A stretch of 51,954 nt of DNA from the NCBI GenBank assembly GCA_031285505.1, contig JAITVZ010000120.1, forward strand, positions 1 through 51,954, in the 5' to 3' direction. This stretch comes from Propionibacteriaceae bacterium. GTDB lineage: Bacteria > Actinomycetota > Actinomycetes > Propionibacteriales > Propionibacteriaceae. The translations under genes and the position numbers were made by a program. The notes under the pieces were generated by a model. The model was given only the letters and a program-made list of their open reading frames with translations, had not been told where the DNA came from and did no database searches. The first letter of the stretch is position 1; every line of letters begins with the position of its first letter. Below are positions 24,416 through 32,599 of the stretch, one piece after another.

Positions 24416-24931
24416 TCAGGCCAGAGCCCGCCAGCTGGTGACCAAGGCCGCCGCATCTTCGGCTGAGTTGACGGCATAGCCCGCCTCCCAGCCGTAACTG
24501 CGCAATTCACGGGTGCTCGGCTCGATCACGTCGGCGGTCATAACGGCCGGCAGGGCGCGCTCGCCTGCCCAGGTTGATAGTTGGGCCAAATCAGCCTGAT
24601 TGAGCCGCTGGTGACTCAAGTCGGCACCGACCCAAATCAGCAATGTCGCCCCAACTAAAACCGAGCGCGCCGACCGCAGATCGAGCGACGTCTGCCCCTG
24701 CCCCGAGCCGATGGCCCCCTGGTGGCTGTGCTGATGTGGCGCTGGGGTACGTCCGCCCCGCTCCAAAGCGATGGCTTGGCGGAGTTGTTCAGGCAGGTAA
24801 CTGACATTGGCGCTCGCCCCAATCGACTGCCAGCCGGCCAACAACCAATCGCGTCGTCGCTCGACGCTGGGCTGAAAGGCGCTGCGCTCCGGGTCATCAG
24901 TCGACCGATCAACCAACAGCAAGACGGACAT
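24416..24931 (-). CDS. Conserved-looking protein of unknown function
   Basis: A 171-residue protein I do not recognise. It has a hydrophobic N-terminal strand (MSVLLLVDRS), a His/Gly/Gln-rich middle that looks like a linker, a second strand-helix part (SVLVGATLLIWVGADLSHQRLNQADLAQLSTWAGERALPAVMTADV) and an Ala-rich end. No signal peptide or clear catalytic motif is seen. Base composition matches neighbouring core genes. It is preceded by a TAAACT-N6-ATG leaderless-type promoter, which supports it as a real gene. Confidence 0.65.
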   Translation of the reverse strand: MSVLLLVDRSTDDPERSAFQPSVERRRDWLLAGWQSIGASANVSYLPEQLRQAIALERGGRTPAPHQHSHQGAIGSGQGQTSLDLRSARSVLVGATLLIWVGADLSHQRLNQADLAQLSTWAGERALPAVMTADVIEPSTRELRSYGWEAGYAVNSAEDAAALVTSWRALA

Positions 24932-24937
24932 GACGGC

Positions 24938-24943
24938 AGTTTA
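24938..24943 (-). promoter_or_regulatory. -10-like element of a leaderless promoter
   Basis: TAAACT on the minus strand (24943-24938), then GCCGTC, then ATG at 24931. The spacing of exactly six bases matches erpA and others. Confidence 0.5.
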
Positions 24944-25049
24944 TGCAAACGATGATCAGACACCCCCGGGCGTCTGATCACTGGGACGAACAATCCCCCC
25001 GGTTCAGCAATCCCCGCCTCAATTGCACCCCAAGGATTCCGGCCTACCG

Positions 25050-25234
25050 ATGACCTCCCTGGCCTCGCTCTCTGCGACTGCCTCGTTGTCTGAAAAATGC
25101 GCGTCCTGCGGTGTCAAACTGCCTCGCGCCCTCTTTGCCAGAGTGGTGGCGAGCCGGCTGTTATCTGGAGGGATTATTGTTATGCCTGTTTCGCCGGGTT
25201 GGTGGTCAGCCGGGATTCGGGAGGTTGTGTCTGA
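25050..25234 (+). pseudogene. Small zinc-ribbon protein interrupted by a -1 frameshift
   Basis: From ATG 25050 one frame gives MTSLASLSATASLSEKCASCG and on to ASRLLSGG near 25172, then continues without sense. Moving back one base at GGAGGGATT (25167-25175) gives DYCYACFAGLVVSRDSGGCV and a stop at 25232-25234. The joined product of about 61 residues has CASC and CYAC separated by about 22 residues, a typical zinc ribbon. A one-base insertion or deletion, either real or a sequencing error, is the simplest explanation. The family is not recognised. The remainder of the gap 24932-25418 shows no gene. Confidence 0.45.
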
Positions 25235-25418
25235 CCATCAGCGACACCGCATGGGTCGAAGGGGCCAAAAAAGCGACCCTAGACCAGAGAAAGCGCATAG
25301 GGGCAAGACGATCGCTCCCGACCCCGCGGCGGCAGTTAGCCCCATCCGGTAGTCTGGTGGGGTCTCGCCAGCCTTATTGGACAGGGCCGCTGGCGGGTGA
25401 TCCAGAAAGCAGACCAGC

Positions 25419-26198
25419 GTGAAACTCTTCAAGCCATACGACTCTCCGGCCAAGCCGAACCAAGCCCCAAGCAAGGGCGGCGACGCCAATTCGGGCCAGG
25501 CCAGCAGTCGAGGCCAAGCGAAGGGCACGAACAGCGGCAAAGCCAGCAGCTCCGCTGATCAACCCAAGGCCAGCAGCAACCCGCGAGGTCAGGCCAAATC
25601 GGGCCAGCCCAAACCGGTTCAAGCCGCGGCTCAAGCCGGCAGCACCACCGTGCTGACTTCCCCTGCCCCGTCGAATGCGCCGGTCAAAAAACAGGTGCCA
25701 ACCCCGACCAGGCGAGCCGCCGAACAGGCCCGCCGTGACCGGATCACCCCGACCATCACCAAGAAGCAGGCCAAAGCTCGCGATCGCGACGCCCGCTTCA
25801 AGGCCCGTGATGACGCCATGGCCAAGACCAACGCCCTGCCCTACAACACCTTGATTCGCGATTGGGTCGATTCGCGCTTCAACCTGGCGGAGTTCGCTCT
25901 GCCTGGCATGCTGGTGCTGTTCATCATCACTATTGCCAGCTCTTACTTCTGGCCGCCACTGGCCTTGGTCGCTCCTTACGCCCTCTGGGTGGTCATTGCT
26001 GCGGTGGTCATCGATGTCGTCATCATGTGGATCGGTTTGCGCCGACAATTGAAGCTCCATTTCCCCAAGGAGCCGCTCAAGGGCAAGCTCAGTTATGCCT
26101 TGTCGCGGATGATGCTGATGCGCCGCTCTCGAGTGCCGGAGCCGCGCCTCAAACGCAGTGACAAGTTCATCTGGCCACCGGCCCACGGGTCACACTGA
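25419..26198 (+). CDS. DUF3043 membrane protein
   Basis: A 259-residue protein from GTG 25419. Residues 1-105 are a low-complexity Lys/Gln/Ser/Pro-rich tail, followed by the family block RITPTITKKQAKARDRDARFKARDDAMAKTNALPYNTLIRDWVDSRFNLAEF, two adjacent hydrophobic spans at about 162-210, and a basic end (KLSYALSRMMLMRRSRVPEPRLKRSDKFIWP). This is the DUF3043 layout, seen almost only in actinobacteria; its role is unknown. The next small gene overlaps its stop. Confidence 0.88.
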   Translation: MKLFKPYDSPAKPNQAPSKGGDANSGQASSRGQAKGTNSGKASSSADQPKASSNPRGQAKSGQPKPVQAAAQAGSTTVLTSPAPSNAPVKKQVPTPTRRAAEQARRDRITPTITKKQAKARDRDARFKARDDAMAKTNALPYNTLIRDWVDSRFNLAEFALPGMLVLFIITIASSYFWPPLALVAPYALWVVIAAVVIDVVIMWIGLRRQLKLHFPKEPLKGKLSYALSRMMLMRRSRVPEPRLKRSDKFIWPPAHGSH

Positions 26199-26398
26199 TG
26201 TGGGCCTGGTCGACCGACGCGACGATCACCGATCCGGCCTTGTCGGCCGAGCTCCGCGCCGGTTTCGCCAGTGAAGAAGCGGCCGAGGTCTGGCTGCGCG
26301 ATTGTTACTTGGACCTGACCGATGCCGGGGTCAGCACTGTCACCTTGACCCATGACGGTGTGCCGGTGTTCACCATGGAGTTGGCCGCCGAAGACTGA
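26198..26398 (+). CDS. Small conserved actinobacterial protein
   Basis: A 66-residue acidic protein whose ATG overlaps the DUF3043 stop as TGATG, indicating translational coupling. The sequence AAEVWLRDCYLDLTDAGVSTVTLTHDGVPVFTMEL resembles a short hypothetical protein common near this position in actinobacteria. No function is known. Confidence 0.65.
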   Translation: MWAWSTDATITDPALSAELRAGFASEEAAEVWLRDCYLDLTDAGVSTVTLTHDGVPVFTMELAAED

Positions 26399-26407
26399 TT
26401 GACCGAG

Positions 26408-26443
26408 GGCCAAGCAGTCGTCTTCGCGTGGCTCTGCTCGGCC
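26408..26443. terminator. Hairpin between convergent genes
   Basis: GGCCAAGCAG (26408-26417) and CTGCTCGGCC (26434-26443) pair with one mismatch. There is no U-tract. It sits ten bases after the 26398 stop and could end transcription from the left. Confidence 0.4.
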
Positions 26444-26583
26444 AAACCCGACCTGAATAGAACTCCTAGTGTGATGAGGCATTTCACCATTGGCTCCGCG
26501 TGGATGGTGGTGACGTTGACGCCGATGCTGTACGGACAACTCACGGATCAAGTCATTCTGGTCTGACGGAGCCTTTCCCAACA

Positions 26584-27399
26584 TCAATAGTGCATGGTGA
26601 TGCCGCGACGCAGGGCCACTCTGATCACCAGCCGGCAACACAGCCAACCCAAAACGATGTAGATGATGGCATTGATCAGCAGCCAGAAAACCTCCGCTGG
26701 CACAATCCCTAGACCGGCGATAGCTGCCTTGCCCAGACCAATCGAAGCAGTCAATGGCAAGCCGGCAGCCAGCCACTGTAGGGGTCCAGGCAAATCTGTG
26801 ACCGGAACAACCGCCCCGGTGCAGAGCAGCAAAAGGAAGGTCAAAACACTGACCAACCCAGACACTTTGGACCACAAAAGCGTCAATGCCGAAAGCAAAA
26901 GGGCAAATCCGAAAGTGCTGGCAATTCCCACCAAGGCAATCGGCAATATCTCCCATGAAAAGCCCAAAGGCAGTCTGAATAAAACCACAATTATGCCCAT
27001 GGTCAATATGGCCAGTACCAAGTTGATTGTCACCCAGGAAACTGACTTCACCATCATCAAACGAGGCAGGCTATGTGGCCGGACCATCAATTGCTCCAGG
27101 GTGCCACGCTGCTTTTCTGAATTCGTGGCGATTGGTGCCTCGGATATGACACCTGATGCGACAATCCATAAGAAGTATCCGTACCAGCCGCTGGGCCGAC
27201 TAGTCGCTGGACTCATCCAGACAAACACCGCGAACATCACGATCATCACTGCGGTTTGCGAAACAAACGACGGCCAGTAGGCCCGACACTCGATCAGATA
27301 GCGTCGCAGCTCTCCAGCAATCAATCGCAGCCAGGAAAGCCTGGAATGAGACACCTGCACATGATTGCCCGGTCGCATGGCAACAACTGTTTCAGTCAT
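26584..27399 (-). CDS. ABC-2 type transporter permease
   Basis: A 271-residue membrane protein with six hydrophobic spans, beginning with a cytoplasmic tail (SWLRLIAGELRRYLIECRAYWPSF), followed by the ABC-2 pattern of alternate spans and the signature region EAPIATNSEKQRGTLEQLMVRPHSL between spans 2 and 3. It overlaps the ATPase stop by four bases (ATGA) and so forms one operon with it. Base composition is visibly lower in G+C than the flanking genes. The exported substrate is unknown. Confidence 0.85.
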   Translation of the reverse strand: MTETVVAMRPGNHVQVSHSRLSWLRLIAGELRRYLIECRAYWPSFVSQTAVMIVMFAVFVWMSPATSRPSGWYGYFLWIVASGVISEAPIATNSEKQRGTLEQLMVRPHSLPRLMMVKSVSWVTINLVLAILTMGIIVVLFRLPLGFSWEILPIALVGIASTFGFALLLSALTLLWSKVSGLVSVLTFLLLLCTGAVVPVTDLPGPLQWLAAGLPLTASIGLGKAAIAGLGIVPAEVFWLLINAIIYIVLGWLCCRLVIRVALRRGITMHY

Positions 27400-28388
27400 G
27401 ATGCCCGCCCCAACCCTGACTCAGCAACACTCGACAGTTTAGGCTCATGAAATTGTTTCTGGAGCAGTCGTTCCAGATCATCATCATGGGTCTTGATGAG
27501 TTCAATCGCCTCAAGTGAGCCGAACCTTTGCAACTGTTCAATGATCGCCGGCAGATCGCCGGGGTGCGCCAACACTGCCAGGCCCCGCTCTTCGAGGGGC
27601 TGATCAAAGCCGTCCACGCCGGACATCAAATTGGCCACGGCAGATCGGCCCAGGTTGGAATCCACAAATTGAACAATCGCCGATGATTCACCGAATGTCT
27701 CACGAAAGGCGGGCAGCGATCCGCCGAAAACTATCCGGCCATCGCCCAGCAGCGCAATCTCATCCGCCATCGTTTCAACGACATCTGATTGATGACTGGT
27801 CAACAGACAGGCGGTGCCCTCTTCAGCGCATAATTGACGGACAAATGCCATCACTTGCACCTTGGCCTCAACGTCCAAACCAAGGGTCGGCTCATCAAGG
27901 AATAAAAACCGAGGCATGGAAGTCAAAGCCGCGACGACTGCCAGTTTTTGTCGCATCCCCAATGACCACAAGGCTGACTGCTTGCCCAAGTCATCCATCA
28001 ATCCCAAACGATCCAAATAAGGCAGACACCTAGTCCGGACCGTGCGGCGCGAGCAACCCGACAAAGACCCCAGATAGTAAAGATTATCCCAGCCATTCAT
28101 GAACCCATAAGTGTTATCCACACCCTCAAAGACCACACCAACCTGGCGACAAAAGCCTTGGCCCAGTCGATCAATCGACTCGCCATCCAAGCTGACGGCA
28201 CCCTTATCGGGAGTCAGCAGACCGAGCATGATCTTGATCAAAGTGGTCTTACCCGAACCATTGGGCCCTAGCAAGGCGCTGACCACGCCGGCGCGCAAAC
28301 TTAAATCAACATCCTTGATCACCAAGTGAGTACCGAACGATTTGACTAGACCCCGGCCCTCGAGTGTTCCCTCCCCTGTTTTGATGAT
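27396..28388 (-). CDS. ABC transporter ATPase lacking a canonical start codon
   Basis: Walker A GPNGSGKTTL, the signature region LWSLGMRQKLAVVAAL, Walker B FLFLDEPTLGLD and the switch SHQSDVVE are clear. The first TTG (28325) would begin directly at VIKDVDLSL, dropping the first strand. In the same frame, upstream codons read TLEGRGLVKSFGTH, a normal ABC N-terminus with its A-loop aromatic, but no ATG, GTG or TTG precedes it before a stop. Two ATC codons (28388, 28385) sit where the start is expected, right behind GAGGTGAG and six bases after the phosphodiesterase stop. An AUC start or a lost ATG is inferred; 330 residues if so. Confidence 0.7.
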   Translation of the reverse strand: MIKTGEGTLEGRGLVKSFGTHLVIKDVDLSLRAGVVSALLGPNGSGKTTLIKIMLGLLTPDKGAVSLDGESIDRLGQGFCRQVGVVFEGVDNTYGFMNGWDNLYYLGSLSGCSRRTVRTRCLPYLDRLGLMDDLGKQSALWSLGMRQKLAVVAALTSMPRFLFLDEPTLGLDVEAKVQVMAFVRQLCAEEGTACLLTSHQSDVVETMADEIALLGDGRIVFGGSLPAFRETFGESSAIVQFVDSNLGRSAVANLMSGVDGFDQPLEERGLAVLAHPGDLPAIIEQLQRFGSLEAIELIKTHDDDLERLLQKQFHEPKLSSVAESGLGRAS

Positions 28389-28394
28389 CTCACC

Positions 28395-29129
28395 TCAGCC
28401 TTCAAACAACCGCCGCCGCTCGACGGCCAGATCGGGATGATCGGTGATGATGCCGTCGACGCCACGGGCCAGCATCCGATCGATGTCGTCGACAGCGTCA
28501 ACCGTCCAGACATTCACCTCCAGCAAGGAGTTGTGAGACTCGGCCAACAGATCAGAGACTGCGTCGACATAGGCGAAGGGCGGGTGCAGGGCCGTCGCCC
28601 ACAGCTGATGGGCATAGTTCCATGGCTCGAAGAGGATGTCGGAGAAGAGCACGCCGGTGTTGATCAAGGAGCCACCCTGTCGGATCCGGGCCAGGGTCAT
28701 GTGATTGAAGCTGGAGATGGCGACGCGATACTCCCAGTCGCGTTGATCGATGATCGCCAAGACCCGTTCGGCCAGACCGACCCGGGGAATGGCTCCCTCT
28801 TTGATCTCGATGTTGATGGTCAGCGACGAATCGGCCAGGGCAGTGAAAACCTCCTCCAAAGTCGGAATGGTCACCTTGGCGAAGCCAGATCGGCCGGCCG
28901 AGGCGTCAAGCGACTTCAGTTGGTCGAGGCTCATCGCCGCCACTTCACCCTGCCCGTCGGTGGTGCGGTCGACCTTGTGGTCATGGATGACCACAACCTC
29001 GCCGTCACTGGTCAGTTGGACATCCAATTCGATGGCGTCAGCGCCCAGATCACGGGCTAATTCAAAAGCCGGAATGGTGTTCTCTGGAGCCTTGGCGCTT
29101 GCTCCCCGATGGGCGATGATTTTGGTCAC
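28395..29129 (-). CDS. Glycerophosphodiester phosphodiesterase
   Basis: A 244-residue protein from GTG 29129 (VTKIIAHRGASAKAPENT), with AAAGG eight bases upstream. Catalytic pattern of the GDPD family is complete: His in AHRG, Glu and Asp in IELDVQLTSDGEVVVIHDH, and the later EIK and ITDHPD. It hydrolyses glycerophosphodiesters to glycerol-3-phosphate and an alcohol. It lacks a signal peptide. The ABC transporter follows after six bases, so the two are probably co-transcribed, although their base composition differs. Confidence 0.9.
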   Translation of the reverse strand: MTKIIAHRGASAKAPENTIPAFELARDLGADAIELDVQLTSDGEVVVIHDHKVDRTTDGQGEVAAMSLDQLKSLDASAGRSGFAKVTIPTLEEVFTALADSSLTINIEIKEGAIPRVGLAERVLAIIDQRDWEYRVAISSFNHMTLARIRQGGSLINTGVLFSDILFEPWNYAHQLWATALHPPFAYVDAVSDLLAESHNSLLEVNVWTVDAVDDIDRMLARGVDGIITDHPDLAVERRRLFEG

Positions 29130-29417
29130 CTTGCCTGGCCTTTCTTGCAGCGGGCACTCCCCTGTGCTCGCCTGCAACTATATACCGTAATAGATCGTTG
29201 CCGGCTGTCGGCTGATGATCAACCCCGATCCCTGTGCGCCAAAAGCCAGCTTGACAAGGGTTATCACCTTGGATTCCCGTCACAGAGCTAGCAGTCGCCG
29301 TATCGGTTGAAACGATCGGCATCACTGCGCCGACGCCCCACCCCGTGTCCCGCACCGGAAATTGGGTGTGTGTAGAGGCGACCCACCCCTCGACCTCAAT
29401 GCCTTTGCCGCGCCGGG

Positions 29418-29423
29418 TAATAT
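29418..29423 (+). promoter_or_regulatory. -10-like element for the MFS gene
   Basis: TAATAT lies 47 bases before ATG 29470, next to a GCATAC/ATGCAT symmetric stretch that could be an operator. On the opposite strand TATAGT near 29178 could serve the phosphodiesterase. The rest of the divergent gap 29130-29469 shows nothing else. Confidence 0.35.
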
Positions 29424-29446
29424 GCATACTTTTGGAGGTCTAACTA

Positions 29447-29482
29447 GTGATTCAGCGGGTGAGTGTGCCATGCCAGCTGTGA
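29447..29482 (+). CDS. Possible 11-codon leader peptide overlapping the MFS start
   Basis: GTG 29447 is preceded by GGAGGTC (29434-29440) with ideal spacing. The frame reads VIQRVSVPCQL and stops at 29480-29482, ten bases past the first base of the MFS ATG. The main gene itself has only a weak GGTGAG site. Such an arrangement could couple MFS translation to the leader. It may also be chance. Confidence 0.3.
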   Translation: MIQRVSVPCQL

Positions 29483-30762
29483 CCGCCGCCATCCGCCAGA
29501 CCTTCTCATCGCTGCGCTTCTTCAACTACCGCCTGTGGTTCTGCGGCGCGCTGATCTCCAACATGGGGGCTTGGATCCAGCGAGTCGGCCAGGATTGGCT
29601 GGTGCTGCGTGAGCTGACCGACAACTCCGGCATCGCCGTCGGCATCGTCACCGCCCTGCAATTCCTGCCAGTCCTGTTTCTGTCGGCCTGGGCCGGGGTT
29701 TTGGCCGACCGCTTGCCACGGCGCAAACTGCTGATCGCCACCCAATCCGGCCAGGCATTGCTGGCCTTCGGTTTGGGAGCGATCGTCCTTACCGGCCAGG
29801 CTCAAATCTGGCATGTCTACGCCTTCGCTTTCCTGCTCGGCTGTGTCACCGCCATCGACGCGCCAGTGCGGCAGACTTTCGTCGCCGAGATGGTGCCCAT
29901 CCGCTCTCTACCCAACGCCATCGGCCTGAACTCGGCCTCATTCAACTCTTCGCGCCTAGTTGGCCCGGCGCTGGCCGGTGTGCTCATCCAGGTGTTCGGC
30001 ACCGGCTACGCCTTCATGATCAACGGCATCACCTTCATCGCCACCATTGCCGCTCTGGCCCTGATGCGTCGCGCCAAGCTCCAGGTCATCCCTTCTGCCA
30101 AGAAAGAGAAGGGGCAGATTCGTCAGGCGGTCCGTTATATCCGCCGCCGCCCGGAGATCTGGCTGATCCTGGTGATCATCGGCGTAGTCTCCTGCCTGGG
30201 CTTCAACTCGCAGCTGACCATCGGCATGATGGCCACCCAGGTGTTCGACAAGCAGGCTGGCGAGTTCGGTTTGCTGTCATCGATCTTCGGCGTCGGCGCC
30301 TTGATCGGCGCTTTGATGGCCGCTCGCCGCACCCACCCCCGGCTGCGGCTGATCATCGGCGCCGCCATTGGTTTCGGCTTGTCATCAATCGTTTCAGCAG
30401 TGATGCCGACCTATCTGACCTTCGGCCTGTCGGGCATCTTCGTCGGCCTGTTCACTCTGACCCTGCTGACCGCCGCCAACGCCACCGTTCAGCTGAGCAC
30501 CCAACCGGCGATGCGCGGGCGGGTCATCTCGCTTTACATGCTGGTCAATCAGGGAGCCACCCCGATCGGCTCGCCGATCATCGGCGCCGTGGCTGAGCAG
30601 GTCGGCACCCGCTGGGCGATCGGCTTAGGCGGGGTGGCCGCCTTGGTGGTGGCTGGGGTGGTGATCATCTGGCTGCGGCGCCATTGGCATCTGACCGCCC
30701 ACTTGGAGGGCTTCCCACCGCATCTGGTGGTGTCGGGTCCCCACGAACAGACGCCGAACTAG
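29470..30762 (+). CDS. MFS exporter (MFS_3/EntS-like)
   Basis: A 430-residue transporter with twelve hydrophobic spans. Start MPAVTAAIRQTFSSLRFFNYRLWFCGALISNMGAWIQRVGQDWLV and the loop GVLADRLPRRKLLIATQ are typical of the EntS-like MFS_3 group, whose members export siderophores or drugs. ATG 29470 fits the family N-terminus; in-frame extension upstream has no family resemblance. The gene is divergent from the phosphodiesterase and convergent with galK, so it is a single-gene unit. Confidence 0.88.
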   Translation: MPAVTAAIRQTFSSLRFFNYRLWFCGALISNMGAWIQRVGQDWLVLRELTDNSGIAVGIVTALQFLPVLFLSAWAGVLADRLPRRKLLIATQSGQALLAFGLGAIVLTGQAQIWHVYAFAFLLGCVTAIDAPVRQTFVAEMVPIRSLPNAIGLNSASFNSSRLVGPALAGVLIQVFGTGYAFMINGITFIATIAALALMRRAKLQVIPSAKKEKGQIRQAVRYIRRRPEIWLILVIIGVVSCLGFNSQLTIGMMATQVFDKQAGEFGLLSSIFGVGALIGALMAARRTHPRLRLIIGAAIGFGLSSIVSAVMPTYLTFGLSGIFVGLFTLTLLTAANATVQLSTQPAMRGRVISLYMLVNQGATPIGSPIIGAVAEQVGTRWAIGLGGVAALVVAGVVIIWLRRHWHLTAHLEGFPPHLVVSGPHEQTPN

Positions 30763-30827
30763 ACAGGCGAGTGGACCGTACAAGCTCAGCTTGGACGGGA
30801 TCTGCGACCAGCTGTGCGGAATCGCAC

Positions 30828-31994
30828 CTAGACCAGTCGCCCGGCTGGGCCGCCCGCCTGCGCCACCAGGAAGGCCGGCGGATGGTGACCGACCCGCGCA
30901 AAGGCGGCGCTGATGGCGGCTTGAGTCTTAGCCAACTGACCTTGATAGACCAAAGCGATGGCCGATCCACCGAAACCGCCACCGGTCATCCGCGCCCCCA
31001 ACGCCCCGGCCTCCAAAGCCGTCAGGACAATCAAATCCAACTCCGGACAGGAAATCTGGTAGTCGTCGCGCATCGAGGCGTGGGAATCGACGAACAGATG
31101 GCCCAACTCGACGAAATCCCCGGCTCGCATCGCTTGAGCGGCCAAACGGACCCGTTCGATCTCCGTGACGATGTGGCGCACCCGGCGTTGCAAACGATCA
31201 TTGCCCAGACGAGCCATGGCGGCCGGCAATTCGGCCGGGCTGATCTGGCGCAGGCTGTCCAGCCCGAGCCGGCGGCAAGCCAGCTCGCAATCGGCTCGAC
31301 GGGCGCCATAGCCGCCATCGGCATTGGAATGCTCGACCTTCGAATCAATGATCAACAAGGCCAAACCGGACGCCTCCAGGGCGAAAGGCACCTGATCGAT
31401 CGATTGGTCGGCGCAATCAAGCAGCAGGGCATGGCCGGCCTGCGCCCGGATGCTGGCCGCCTGGTCCATGCCACCGGTCGGCGCCAAAGCGATGGTGTTC
31501 TCGGCCGACTGGCAAGCCAGCGCCAAGCGGGTGCGACCAGCGTCATCCGCCAACCAATCCGCCCCGGCCAGATCAACCAAAGCGGCGCCGATCGCCCCTT
31601 CGATGGCCGCCGAACTGCTCAAACCGGCACCGAGCGGCACGTCAGAAGCGAAAGCCACATCCAAACCTGGCAAAGCCAAACCGGCAGCTTGAAGCGCCCA
31701 GGCCACACCCAGGGGATAGCGCGACCAGTCGGCCGGTTGACCCGGGGCGATCTTGTCCAAGTTGATCGGCTCGGCTGGGTCCATGCCGACCGACACGGCT
31801 GCGAACTGCTGATCGGTGCGCTGCCGGGCCACCGCATAGGTGCGCTGCGGCAAGGCGATCGGCAAAACCAGGCCATCGTTGTAATCAGTGTGCTCGCCGA
31901 TCAGATTGACCCGGCCCGGCGCTTGCCAAACACCGTCAGGTTCCCCGCCGAAATGCGCTGCGAAGAGGCTCTTGGCTTGTTCGAGGGCCGACAT
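30828..31994 (-). CDS. galK: Galactokinase
   Basis: A 388-residue GHMP kinase. Residues 27-41 carry the galactokinase signature GRVNLIGEHTDYNDG, then the ATP loop VPLGAGLSSSAAIEGA, and the C-terminal MTGGGFGGSAIAL. It phosphorylates galactose to galactose-1-phosphate. ATG 31994 is preceded by AAAGGAG, so the longer upstream frame is not used. Neither galT nor galE lies beside it, but a UDP-glucose pyrophosphorylase of the eukaryotic type is divergent from it 600 bases away and may act on galactose-1-phosphate in the same pathway. Confidence 0.96.
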   Translation of the reverse strand: MSALEQAKSLFAAHFGGEPDGVWQAPGRVNLIGEHTDYNDGLVLPIALPQRTYAVARQRTDQQFAAVSVGMDPAEPINLDKIAPGQPADWSRYPLGVAWALQAAGLALPGLDVAFASDVPLGAGLSSSAAIEGAIGAALVDLAGADWLADDAGRTRLALACQSAENTIALAPTGGMDQAASIRAQAGHALLLDCADQSIDQVPFALEASGLALLIIDSKVEHSNADGGYGARRADCELACRRLGLDSLRQISPAELPAAMARLGNDRLQRRVRHIVTEIERVRLAAQAMRAGDFVELGHLFVDSHASMRDDYQISCPELDLIVLTALEAGALGARMTGGGFGGSAIALVYQGQLAKTQAAISAAFARVGHHPPAFLVAQAGGPAGRLV

Positions 31995-32067
31995 CTGGAC
32001 TCCTTTATCCGCTTGCTTCTCCGGATTATCCGCCACGCCGGTCGATCACGGCGAATCAGCAAGCGCA

Positions 32068-32073
32068 AGCTTA
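32068..32073 (-). promoter_or_regulatory. -10-like element for galK
   Basis: TAAGCT on the minus strand lies about 75 bases before the galK ATG, leaving a leader that contains AAAGGAG. No clear -35. Confidence 0.3.
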
Positions 32074-32143
32074 TGCTAATGCCAGTGGCCCGGCGGCAGC
32101 ACCAAATCGCGTCAGGGCCGCCCCAACCAATGGAGGGAACATC

Positions 32144-32578
32144 ATGTGGGTCTGCCCGGATTGCGGTCGATCATTCGCCCGCCGCGATCAGCATCATTTC
32201 TGCGGTGAGATCGCCAGCATCGATGATTACATCGCCGACCAGGACCCGGCCACCCAGCCGATCCTGGCCAAGGTGCGCCAGACCATCCGTCAGGCCGCGC
32301 CGCAGGCCAGCGAGCGAATCGCTTGGAAAATGGCGACCTTTTGGCAGGGGGTCAATCTGATCCACTTCGCCGCTGCCAAACACCACCTTGGCATCTACCC
32401 CGGCGCCCTGGCAGATATCCCCTTCTCTGAACGCTGGGCCAAGTTCACCTCCTCCAAAGGGGCGATTCAGATGCCCTACGACCAGGTGGACTATGCCCTG
32501 ATCACCGATCTGACCCTCTGGCGGGTCGAGCGCGCAGCCGGGCAGACAAAGAAACCCGGGAAACGCCAAGACGACTGA
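32144..32578 (+). CDS. DUF1801 (YdhG/frataxin-like) protein with N-terminal zinc finger-like segment
   Basis: A 144-residue protein. The C-terminal 110 residues match the DUF1801 pattern (VRQTIRQAAPQASERIAWKM, HHLGIYPGALADIPFSERW, KGAIQMPYDQ). The first 25 residues (MWVCPDCGRSFARRDQHHFCG) add CxxC...H...C, a small zinc-binding module sometimes found on this family. Function unknown; DUF1801 proteins are small cytosolic proteins. ATG 32144 has GGAGGG six bases upstream. Confidence 0.8.
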   Translation: MWVCPDCGRSFARRDQHHFCGEIASIDDYIADQDPATQPILAKVRQTIRQAAPQASERIAWKMATFWQGVNLIHFAAAKHHLGIYPGALADIPFSERWAKFTSSKGAIQMPYDQVDYALITDLTLWRVERAAGQTKKPGKRQDD

Positions 32579-32587
32579 CCATCCCGA

Positions 32588-32599
32588 TAGACTGATGGC
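32588..32599 (+). promoter_or_regulatory. -10-like element of a probable leaderless promoter
   Basis: TAGACT (32588-32593), then six bases, then ATG 32600. It lies right after the DUF1801 stop. Confidence 0.5.

Noticed and set aside
25111..25422. Alternative open frame of 103 codons over the frameshifted zinc-ribbon gene
   Set aside because: It lacks any motif, while the joined two-frame product restores a complete zinc ribbon.
27550..27565. GGCAGATCGCC, similar to the 23-bp-period repeat core
   Set aside because: It lies in coding sequence of the ABC ATPase, is short, and lacks the GCGCAC part.
30684..32360. Open frame of 558 codons on the plus strand across galK
   Set aside because: It is fully antisense to a clear galactokinase. 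High-GC codon bias produces long antisense frames, and the translation has no family resemblance.
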